From a virus, in IMG/VR virus record IMGVR_UViG_3300049489_001336, positions 1 to 64,000 of that record: a DNA stretch of 64,000 nucleotides. The stretch is one strand, 5' to 3'. Under the pieces are notes generated by a model. That model saw nothing but the letters and a program-made list of their open reading frames with translations, did not search any database and had not been told where the DNA came from. Below are positions 51,959 to 58,618 of this stretch, piece by piece (within the stretch, counting starts at the first letter, position 1; every line of letters begins with the position of its first letter). A program made the translations under genes and the position numbers.

Positions 51959-52902
51959 TAGGGTCAGTTGTGGCCTTTACTCCTGACGAACAAATCCCCC
52001 CAGATTTTGTCGCTTCTTTCGAAAAGGCGGCATTCTGGGGTGCTTTAAGCGGCCTTGCGCAAAAGGCTATGCCTTTTCTGCGTAAATACGGACCAGGAGT
52101 AGGAAGCGCAGCAGCGCGCGCGGGTGCTCGTGGTGCTCAGCGTTTTACGCCTGAATTCCTACGTCCGACCGTAAACGCGCTTAAAATGGTCGGCGGTAAA
52201 TACGGTCCTAACGCAGTGGGCCAGGCGTTTGCGCCTTATGGCAAACAACTTGAGCGAGGCATTGTAAACGCGTCAGGTAGCTTGTTTGGACAAAATGCTA
52301 AGCCGCTTACGCACCGACTCATTCGAGGATTACCTCAAGAGATGGTGCGGCAGAGCGCAGGCGGCGCTATCGCAGGCGGCCTTCTTGAAGGTGGCTTAGG
52401 TGCTGCCTTTGCGGAAGACGGTGAGGGTTTATCCGCTTTCGCGAAGGGGTTAGGTAGTGGCGCGCTGTCTGGTGCTGCGTTTGGTGCGGTGTCTGGTGGA
52501 ATCGGCAAAGGCATTACAAATGCCCGTTCTGAAGCTACGCGGCGCATGGCATTGAACCAGGGTGTCGCACCTAAAAACCTAAATAAGGTTCTAAAAGAAC
52601 AAAACGAGCGTGGCTTCTTTGGAAGTATCAAAGACGTTTATACAGGCAAAGGTTCTTTAGGGCGCGCAGGGGCAGGTCTAGGGGCTACGGGAGCTCTTGC
52701 TCAGTTTGGCGGTGAGTGGTTTTTGCCTAGCATGATTCTACCTGGCGGAGATACAGAACCACCAACACCGCCACCGCCTCAGCCTTATCAAGCACCGCCA
52801 TCCCTACAACAAGCACAACAACCACAACCTAAGCTTGGGGCTTATGGTCTGAGGCCTATCGATTTTACAAGGCTTCCAGGCTATTATACTAAGCGAAATT
52901 AA
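51955..52902 (+). CDS. Putative glycine-zipper virion protein
   Basis: 315 aa, GTG start overlapping the sheath stop by 4 nt; GTG 51970 is an alternative. Begins with a helix containing FEKAAFWGALSGLAQKA. The centre is a long Gly/Ala hydrophobic region (GGAIAGGLLEGGLGAAFA; GALSGAAFGAVSGGIGKG), and the C-terminus is Pro/Gln-rich. Similar to the glycine-zipper proteins near the protease. It may be a tape-measure-adjacent or ejected membrane-interacting protein, though it is far too short for the tape measure itself. Confidence 0.65.
   Translation: MIGSVVAFTPDEQIPPDFVASFEKAAFWGALSGLAQKAMPFLRKYGPGVGSAAARAGARGAQRFTPEFLRPTVNALKMVGGKYGPNAVGQAFAPYGKQLERGIVNASGSLFGQNAKPLTHRLIRGLPQEMVRQSAGGAIAGGLLEGGLGAAFAEDGEGLSAFAKGLGSGALSGAAFGAVSGGIGKGITNARSEATRRMALNQGVAPKNLNKVLKEQNERGFFGSIKDVYTGKGSLGRAGAGLGATGALAQFGGEWFLPSMILPGGDTEPPTPPPPQPYQAPPSLQQAQQPQPKLGAYGLRPIDFTRLPGYYTKRN
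52864..52890 (+). promoter_or_regulatory. Weak promoter-like sequence before the tube-like gene
   Basis: TTTACA (52864-52869), 15-bp spacer, TATACT (52885-52890), inside the end of the 51955 gene. The -10 box and following AAG match those of the RNA polymerase promoter. A small hairpin (near 52900-52920) sits between it and the SD TAGGAG. The spacer is short, so this is tentative. Confidence 0.35.
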
Positions 52903-52932
52903 GTTTGAGCTACTCAACTTTAGGAGTCAGCG

Positions 52933-53676
52933 ATGTCGCTCGGTATTACCCGCAATTTGACGACTTGGCGTTTCCAAGATCAGTACGTAGAACGAGTCAT
53001 GGATAACGCTGCGTATACGTCGGCTCATCCCGACGATACGCTCGTCCTGGCGGGACCCGCGCGTTCGCACCAGGCTTCCCCTTCGGCCACGGACACTATC
53101 GGGTCGTTGTTGGCTATCGGCATGATGCAGAATTTGTCGATTAACCAAGTTAAATCTACGACACCTGTTATGGCCATCGGTTCTGGCCGTTCGTTCTTCG
53201 TGAGCGGCAAAGCGCAAGGCAGTGGATCTATCGCTCGTCTTTTTGTGAATGGGCGCAATTTACTTCGCGTTCTGTATCACAATGCGCGTACGCAAAATCT
53301 CGCAGTAAATGAGCTAGACGATCCTGCTGCGCTGTCGGGCACGAGTAAATTTTACATCAATTTAGACTCTGAGTTGTACCTAATTCCTTTTGGGTTAGGG
53401 ACTATTTTCAGAACTAAATCACGCGATTTTATCGGCGGCATGTACGCAGAACTTACGATGATTCAGTCGTATAACATCAGTGTACAAGCAGGTTCTAACA
53501 TGATTGCCGAGCAAGTCGGCTTCATGTTTGATCGCTTGATGCCCTTTTCAGACCCGACCAACATGACCGGTGTACCCCGCGCCACCTTAGACGAGGTAGT
53601 TGGGTTCCTCGACAAGACAGATGAGGAAGTTGCTAACGAGTCCTTAGGCTCCGCAACTGTGGCTGCAGTGGTCTAA
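52933..53676 (+). CDS. Putative tail tube protein
   Basis: 247 aa with SD AGGAG. Beta-rich core (SINQVKSTTPVMAIGSGRSF; AELTMIQSYNISVQAGSNM) with helices at both ends. It follows the sheath gene after one gene, has its own SD-rich leader and possibly its own promoter, and C-ending codons in the first half suggest high expression. In contractile-tailed phages the tube gene sits in this position; the identification rests mainly on that. Confidence 0.6.
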   Translation: MSLGITRNLTTWRFQDQYVERVMDNAAYTSAHPDDTLVLAGPARSHQASPSATDTIGSLLAIGMMQNLSINQVKSTTPVMAIGSGRSFFVSGKAQGSGSIARLFVNGRNLLRVLYHNARTQNLAVNELDDPAALSGTSKFYINLDSELYLIPFGLGTIFRTKSRDFIGGMYAELTMIQSYNISVQAGSNMIAEQVGFMFDRLMPFSDPTNMTGVPRATLDEVVGFLDKTDEEVANESLGSATVAAVV

Positions 53677-54086
53677 TGCGTTTGTCTGCACGTACTGCAG
53701 GAGCCTATGCCGCAGCGGCTCGACTTGGGCTTATCAAGTTGAGCGCTGCGGGCTCTTCTGCGCTTGTGCATGTACCTCGAAGTGCACCTTCATTTACGCC
53801 CGCGCGACTACTCGGGGGCGCAGCGGTAGGCGCTCTTACAGGGGGCTATTTAGCTCCAGAGGACCGTACAGGAACAGGCACCCTGTATGGCGCAGCGCTT
53901 GGCGCTTTGGGCGCGGGCACAGGCCACGCACTCAGTCCATTACTGCAAGACGCCCGCAGTATTCGTAAAAGCAACGCAATTCCTGCGATGGGCACCGCGT
54001 TAGGAACTCTCTCAGGAATCGGGGCTACGCAGGCCTTGATTAATAAAGATGTAGCGGATACTTCAGAGAACCCATACCGCTACTAG
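53676..54086 (+). CDS. Small glycine-zipper protein with KLG-like N-terminus
   Basis: 136 aa, overlapping the tube-like gene by 1 nt. The N-terminus (RTAGAYAAAARLGLIKLS) is a loose version of the KLG element. Two glycine-rich hydrophobic stretches follow (LLGGAAVGALTGGYLA; TLYGAALGALGAGTGHAL). Possibly a small internal or membrane-active virion protein. Last gene before the TnpB element. Confidence 0.65.
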   Translation: MRLSARTAGAYAAAARLGLIKLSAAGSSALVHVPRSAPSFTPARLLGGAAVGALTGGYLAPEDRTGTGTLYGAALGALGAGTGHALSPLLQDARSIRKSNAIPAMGTALGTLSGIGATQALINKDVADTSENPYRY

Positions 54087-54108
54087 TCGAAATCCTCTAA
54101 AGGGCTTT

Positions 54109-54141
54109 GCTTGTAAATTAGTTATTCACCAATTCACAAGC
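54109..54141 (-). ncRNA. Right-end hairpin / possible reRNA 3-prime scaffold of the TnpB element
   Basis: An 11-bp stem (54109-54119 with 54131-54141, one G-T pair) with an 11-nt loop lies just downstream of the tnpB stop, where the right end and the guide-carrying omega/reRNA of IS200/IS605 elements are found. A second small hairpin (ACTCTT/AAGAGT) overlaps the tnpB 3-prime end. The exact RNA ends and guide cannot be read from one sequence. It could also simply be a bidirectional terminator. Confidence 0.4.
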
Positions 54142-54146
54142 TTCTA

Positions 54147-55253
54147 TCAAGCACTCTTTTGCAAGAGTTCTCTCATTGCGCTCCAGCCGAGCGCGTGAAT
54201 ATTAATCGCAGCATTGAGATCTCTGTGCATGCGTAAGCCACAGAAAGAGCAAATATGCTCTCGCATGTCTAAAGTCTTTTTAGTTACTTTTTGACATTGC
54301 GAACAACGTTGCGTTGTGCCTTTTGGGTCCACTGCAATGGCGTATTTCCCAGCTTCTTCCGCTTTGGAAATTAAACATTGCGTGAATTTGCCCCAAGCGG
54401 CGTCATAGATCGATTTCGAGAAACGGCTTTGAGCCATTCCTTTGATATTCAGTTTCTCGTAAGCGACAAAGTCGTATTTAGTGACTAGCGCCTTTGCTAG
54501 CTTACGGACAAAGTCTAGCCGTTGATTTCTGATTTTTTCGTGTGCTTTAACGACCAAAAGCTTTGCCCGCTTGCGAGAATTGGACCCTTTCTTTTTCCGA
54601 CTGAGCGCTTGCTGTCGTTTGGCAAGGACGTCTTCAGACTTATGGTAGAATCGAGGATTCTCGATTACGTCAGCGTTAGAAAGAGTCGCAAAGTCTGTTA
54701 GACCAACATCAATGCCAATAGAATTCTTGATTTGGCTGACTTTGGTAGGAGCTTCTCCAAGGTCACATACGATAGAGACAGCCCAGCCTTTGGATGTTCG
54801 CATGACTTGTGCGTGCTTCGGGATGCCTTGGAGCGGCCGATACTTTTTGAATTTTACAGAGCCTAGTTTAGGAACAATAATAGTATTACCAGAGATCCTT
54901 GGCACAGAAAATTCAAATGAATCGTAGCGATCAAGGCTGCGAAACCGCGGGTAACCTGGCGTTTGTCCTGCTTTGATTCTTCTAAAGAACGCTTTAAAAG
55001 ACCTATCTAATCTAATCAAAGTCTGTTGTAGAACAACAGCAGATACCTTACGGAAGTCTTCGTTATCGTGCCTAAGTTGGGTGAGCTCTTTGTGTTGATC
55101 GTAAACGTTAATAGCCTTTTTTTGTTTACGATAAGCGTCTCTACGTTGCTCCAACCCTGCGTTGTATAATTGCTGACACGCTTTCAATATAAACATTAGC
55201 TCAATTTCTTGAGCTTGAGTTGGTTGTAGAGGGTATCGGAAAGCGCGTATCAC
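54147..55253 (-). CDS. tnpB: TnpB RNA-guided nuclease (IS200/IS605 OrfB)
   Basis: 368 aa, GTG start at 55253 (VIRAFRYPLQPT). The RuvC triad is complete: D182 (GIDVGLTDFA), E266 (YEKLNI) and D345 (HRDLNAAI). The zinc finger is intact (C317, C320, C335, C338). TnpB proteins cut DNA guided by an RNA made from the element right end. No TnpA gene is present, so mobility would depend on another element. It lies between two plus-strand tail genes, opposite in orientation, and disrupts neither. It may act as a homing-like nuclease protecting its own insertion, a role known for some stand-alone TnpBs. Confidence 0.93.
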   Translation of the reverse strand: MIRAFRYPLQPTQAQEIELMFILKACQQLYNAGLEQRRDAYRKQKKAINVYDQHKELTQLRHDNEDFRKVSAVVLQQTLIRLDRSFKAFFRRIKAGQTPGYPRFRSLDRYDSFEFSVPRISGNTIIVPKLGSVKFKKYRPLQGIPKHAQVMRTSKGWAVSIVCDLGEAPTKVSQIKNSIGIDVGLTDFATLSNADVIENPRFYHKSEDVLAKRQQALSRKKKGSNSRKRAKLLVVKAHEKIRNQRLDFVRKLAKALVTKYDFVAYEKLNIKGMAQSRFSKSIYDAAWGKFTQCLISKAEEAGKYAIAVDPKGTTQRCSQCQKVTKKTLDMREHICSFCGLRMHRDLNAAINIHALGWSAMRELLQKSA

Positions 55254-55275
55254 TTGACTGGTTTGGTAACATAAG

Positions 55276-55305
55276 TTGATTTTACAGGCAAGGCCCGTCT
55301 AAAGT
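55276..55305 (+). promoter_or_regulatory. Promoter-like sequence abutting the spike gene start
   Basis: TTGATT (55276-55281), 18-bp spacer, TAAAGT (55300-55305); the ATG is at 55312 and no SD is present. This has the same geometry as the RNA polymerase and 58454 promoters and would give a leaderless mRNA. Confidence 0.45.
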
Positions 55306-55311
55306 AACGGC

Positions 55312-56832
55312 ATGTCGCGAACACATGCCACGCCCTCTGATATGAACGCTCCAAACCGTGGCAATAGACACGGTGGTGTGGGCGATCGTTTTCGTAGAGG
55401 CGAATTTGCTACCGTTATTTCTTATCAGGCTGATACGTATACCGCAAACGTGCGTACTGAGAACGGACGTCCTTTAACGGGCGTTCCGCGGTTACGAACT
55501 TCGCCAGGCGATGTCACTGCGTTAGAGCCTGGAACTGAAGTGCTTATTACGCATGAATACGGCGAACCCCTTATTTTAGGAATTGTGTCCATTCCCGGTA
55601 AAACGGTGAGTGCAGCTCGATTTTCTGCGACGGATGTACAAGGATTTGGTGGCCAAGGGCTAAATAAAAGCCAGACCCTTACCGAGGGTAATTACAGACA
55701 ACCCGCAGAGCCTGACGACATTGCCCCTGGTGATTGGGCTCACGTAGGCTCTGATGGAAACTTGGTCGCCGTATTAGGTGGCGGTGTTAACGTCCTAAAA
55801 TCGAGTGCTTTGGCGCAAATAAGAACGCACCTCATCAATGACCTCGTCGAAGTAATCTCCAGGAACTATCGCCATGTCTCTGATATGGGAGAGTTCACGA
55901 TTCAAAACAATGATGGCCGCATTAATATGCGATTTCGAGGCGGCACCGATCAACGCTCCGAAGCAGGTCCTGACGAAGAAAATTGGACTGTGAAATTCGA
56001 TTTAGGCTCCGAAGGAGATATGCTCAATTTAGAGCTGTGCACACCTCTTGGGCAGACGTTATTTAAATTTCACGTAAATGCCGATGGACAGTGCGAAATC
56101 TACGGGATTAACGGAGTCTCCATTAATTCGGGATCTCAAAGCGGAACTCCCAGCGTTGAACAGAGTACAGGGAGTAAACGCAGAGAAATTGGCGGCGACC
56201 AAACCGTAGTCATCCAAGGAGACAAACGTACTACCGTAGGTGGTAACGAAAGTACCGAAACGTCTGCCGATCATACCGTTAGCGCAGGCAACGATTTGCG
56301 CAACCAAGCATTACGTGACCTAGCCCTTGGCTGCGGACGTAATATGTACGTGCAAGCAACTGGCGATGGTCTTAACGACGCGCTCACGTTTGATATTGAA
56401 CACGGCAGTTGGGTCGTTGATATCGGAGGGCCTACGTCGTTGAACCCATTAAGCGGTTTTTCAATGAAAACCTTTTCTGGAGATATGACTTTTGAGTCTA
56501 CGTTAGGGGGTAATTTCAAGGTTACTACCTTGTTAGGTAACCTTGAAACCTCTACGCTCAAAACTATTATAAATACCAATTTTATGCCTGATTCGGTCAT
56601 CCTAGGCGGGAATGTACTGGCAAGTCATATCGTCAAATATGAACAATTAGAGCAGCATCTTCGTCTTCTTTATCAGCTACTAGATACACATATTCACATC
56701 GAATCAGGAACAAGTGTAGCTGCAGGTATCCCTGTGACAGGAACAAGTGGGCCGCCCGTCCTTCCCATCAGTCCTATCCTTAGTCCCACGCTGCTTACCT
56801 TTAAGAGTTTAACTACAGGGGTGTCACTTTGA
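55312..56832 (+). CDS. Baseplate central spike protein (gpV/gp5-like)
   Basis: 506 aa. After a polar N-terminus there is an OB-fold-like domain (ATVISYQADTYTANVRTENG; GTEVLITHEYGEPLILGIV), then a region of repeated short strands (RREIGGDQTVVIQGDKRTTV; ESTETSADHTVSAG) typical of the triple-stranded beta-helix of gpV, gp5 and VgrG spikes. It would tip the tail tube and pierce the outer envelope layer. No lysozyme motif is seen. The 3-prime end overlaps the convergent zinc-ribbon gene by 20 nt. Confidence 0.82.
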   Translation: MSRTHATPSDMNAPNRGNRHGGVGDRFRRGEFATVISYQADTYTANVRTENGRPLTGVPRLRTSPGDVTALEPGTEVLITHEYGEPLILGIVSIPGKTVSAARFSATDVQGFGGQGLNKSQTLTEGNYRQPAEPDDIAPGDWAHVGSDGNLVAVLGGGVNVLKSSALAQIRTHLINDLVEVISRNYRHVSDMGEFTIQNNDGRINMRFRGGTDQRSEAGPDEENWTVKFDLGSEGDMLNLELCTPLGQTLFKFHVNADGQCEIYGINGVSINSGSQSGTPSVEQSTGSKRREIGGDQTVVIQGDKRTTVGGNESTETSADHTVSAGNDLRNQALRDLALGCGRNMYVQATGDGLNDALTFDIEHGSWVVDIGGPTSLNPLSGFSMKTFSGDMTFESTLGGNFKVTTLLGNLETSTLKTIINTNFMPDSVILGGNVLASHIVKYEQLEQHLRLLYQLLDTHIHIESGTSVAAGIPVTGTSGPPVLPISPILSPTLLTFKSLTTGVSL

Positions 56833-57295
56833 ACGTGTCTTCGTTAACAGTGATAACACCTTTGCAGCCCTCAACGGCACAGCGATAGCAAAGCGTCACA
56901 GTATCACGTTCCTCGGTATTGAGTGTGTCCTGTTCTATGCTGTTACCCTGGGAGGTAATCTCTACATTTTGAATTTGCGCCACTAGGGCTAGTCGCTCTT
57001 TTACAAAAAACTGTGCGTTCTTGCATTCGGGACAAATAATAGGTTTTCTACGACCGTTTACTGCGCGTTCCCACAAAACGGCTTTATCTACGTACGCGGT
57101 GGCTTCAGCTTCACGCAATGGAAAATGGTGCTGGCATACTTCACAGCGCATTAATTGCTGAGACGCAAATGTAGAAGGGCTTTCAAGATCTAAAAAAGAA
57201 AATTGTTGAGAATAAGGAACACCTGTTTCCATATAAATAAAACAACCGACGATGCGCACAGCTTGCTCATGACATTTCGGGCAACGTATAGACAT
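56813..57295 (-). CDS. Multi-zinc-ribbon protein
   Basis: 160 aa from ATG 57295 (MSIRCPKCHEQAV); an ATG at 57310 would add 5 residues, and neither has a well-spaced SD. The longer ORF upstream is a shadow of the 57345 gene. Cysteine pairs: RCPKC, RCEVC, ICPEC and LCYRC...GCKG, giving two or more zinc ribbons. No enzymatic residues recognised. Might bind nucleic acid or another protein. On the opposite strand to the spike gene. Confidence 0.68.
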   Translation of the reverse strand: MSIRCPKCHEQAVRIVGCFIYMETGVPYSQQFSFLDLESPSTFASQQLMRCEVCQHHFPLREAEATAYVDKAVLWERAVNGRRKPIICPECKNAQFFVKERLALVAQIQNVEITSQGNSIEQDTLNTEERDTVTLCYRCAVEGCKGVITVNEDTFKVTPL

Positions 57296-57344
57296 TGTCC
57301 TTACGTACATGATCTTTTGACAAAAAGCAACGTCAGGTGTTTCT

Positions 57345-57725
57345 TCATTTGAAGCAATATTGCTTCTTATATGTTTTTGCAGTCCACAGACGGATCGCTG
57401 TGACTTTCTCAAAGGGCAATTCCTCGACCGTGAAAGGATCCACTTTCGGAGGTGAAAATACGCCCTTTTCAGGGGTATAACGCGGACGCAACGGAGCCAA
57501 CAGCACAACAGAACCGCGAACCCCAACAAGGTATCCGCGTTTCTCTCGATCTCCCAAGGAGAGATATACAAACGCAGGAGCGACGCGCTGAAGCTCCTTG
57601 TAAAGCGCTTCGCGCACTGCATTTGCGTATGCATGTTGCGCATCTACTTCTTTCACGCCTTGGTGTACAACTAGGCCCGTTACGGTAACCAGCGACGCTG
57701 CTGCAGCCACGCCGAGCCACAGCAT
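57345..57725 (-). CDS. Small membrane-anchored protein
   Basis: 126 aa. N-terminal membrane helix (WLGVAAAASLVTVTGLVV, residues 3-20) and a soluble domain with beta strands (AFVYLSLGDREKRGYLVG; GSVVLLAPLRPRY). Start immediately follows the stop of the 57726 gene. It might be a spanin- or exclusion-type protein, but there is no lipobox and no recognised family. Confidence 0.65.
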   Translation of the reverse strand: MLWLGVAAAASLVTVTGLVVHQGVKEVDAQHAYANAVREALYKELQRVAPAFVYLSLGDREKRGYLVGVRGSVVLLAPLRPRYTPEKGVFSPPKVDPFTVEELPFEKVTAIRLWTAKTYKKQYCFK

Positions 57726-58109
57726 TTACGCGTCTTCCTGGTCGTTGTGTGCTTGCCTTCGTGCTAGCTCAGGCAAGAACACGTGTTGGATGATGTACTG
57801 GCCGTGGTGCCAGTCTTTAGCAACGCCGTTGTCGATCAGGTGGGCGTATACACCTAATTCGCCGGCGTCCCTGTATAAGCGCTCCAGCTCCTCGAAATCG
57901 AGGGCTATGGCATTCACAGCCGGGTCGGGTTTTGCAGTTTCTGCCGCGTTGACAACGGCCTCTACGACCGTCTTAGCAGCCTTGGCTGCGTCGTCTGCCG
58001 TTGTGTGGGGTCGCGTTAAATCCAATACAATGCGCGCGCACCCATAAATAGCTAACCCTAGAAGAACGGGGTTGGTAGCAGTAGCCCCTATCAACAATAA
58101 AGGGAACAT
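57726..58109 (-). CDS. Small membrane protein
   Basis: 127 aa. Hydrophobic N-terminus (LLLIGATATNPVLLGLAIYG), then an Ala/Val-rich helix and a charged helical domain (LDFEELERLYRDAGELGVYA). SD AGGAGG precedes the ATG. Middle gene of a three-gene minus-strand group of small membrane proteins; role unknown. Confidence 0.68.
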   Translation of the reverse strand: MFPLLLIGATATNPVLLGLAIYGCARIVLDLTRPHTTADDAAKAAKTVVEAVVNAAETAKPDPAVNAIALDFEELERLYRDAGELGVYAHLIDNGVAKDWHHGQYIIQHVFLPELARRQAHNDQEDA

Positions 58110-58173
58110 GAAAACCTCCTAAAAAAGGACGCACACGGCGCCCTTCTATGACGTTAGACGAGCAGCGCGCCGC

Positions 58174-58347
58174 TCAGCTTTTCGCCGGAGCAGGCTGGGC
58201 CTTCACAGCGTTGTAGACGCGGTTTCCGATGTGGTAGACGCCCACTGCGGCCACCGTGCCGCCGGCGATAACCGCCCACTGCGGCAGCGTCATCGCTGCG
58301 CCCGCTGTCACCAGAACCGGAGCCATTGCTTTGAAAAGATTACCCAT
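58174..58347 (-). CDS. Very small membrane protein
   Basis: 57 aa from ATG 58347 (MGNLFKAMAPVLVT), with SD AAGGAG 7-8 nt upstream; the longer frame to 58419 reads through the promoter. It has a hydrophobic centre (about residues 8-41, VLVTAGAAMTL and WAVIAGGTVAAVGVY) and a short Ala/Pro/Lys tail. First gene after the minus-strand promoter at 58402-58410. A holin-like or phage-exclusion role is possible. Confidence 0.7.
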   Translation of the reverse strand: MGNLFKAMAPVLVTAGAAMTLPQWAVIAGGTVAAVGVYHIGNRVYNAVKAQPAPAKS

Positions 58348-58401
58348 GGAAGTTCTCCTTGTTAGAGAGTTCAAAAAGTGAGAGGCATTTCTCACTACTA
58401 T

Positions 58402-58410
58402 ATTATACCA
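58402..58410 (-). promoter_or_regulatory. Extended -10 promoter for the membrane-protein genes
   Basis: On the minus strand the sequence is TGGTATAAT, a perfect -10 box with the extended TGn element; no good -35 is seen. It is followed by AAGGAG and the ATG at 58347. Confidence 0.6.
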
Positions 58411-58418
58411 AATAATCA

Positions 58419-58448
58419 TTGGTTTTTATGACACCCGCTAAGTACAAT
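58419..58448 (+). promoter_or_regulatory. Promoter-like sequence abutting the 58454 start
   Basis: TTGGTT (58419-58424), 18-bp spacer, TACAAT (58443-58448); ATG at 58454 only 5 nt downstream, with no SD. Third example of the leaderless-type geometry. It is divergent from and adjacent to the minus-strand promoter at 58402. Confidence 0.5.
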
Positions 58449-58453
58449 ACGGG

Positions 58454-58618
58454 ATGCCCAAGGCTAAGTGGAACAGACCGCCTGTACTTGATTTGCTCCT
58501 AAAAATGAGGCTTCTAATCGAGCGTAAACGTAAAGAAGACATTGAACAAAAACTGAGCAGTGCGCACCGATTACTCAATTTACAGATTAAGACTTTGAAG
58601 AGGTCCTCTAATGGCTAA
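58454..58618 (+). CDS. Small basic helical protein
   Basis: 54 aa (MPKAKWNRPPVLDLLLKM then a Lys/Arg/Glu-rich helix ending LKRSSNG). The gene overlaps the start of the 58611 gene by 8 nt, so the two are coupled. The region from 58420 to 58610 would otherwise be unexplained. No family recognised. Confidence 0.6.
   Translation: MPKAKWNRPPVLDLLLKMRLLIERKRKEDIEQKLSSAHRLLNLQIKTLKRSSNG

Noticed and set aside
56813-57643. 276-codon version of the zinc-ribbon gene
   Set aside because: The first 110 codons are out of frame over the 57345 membrane-protein gene and are Arg/Cys-rich in the manner of a shadow frame.
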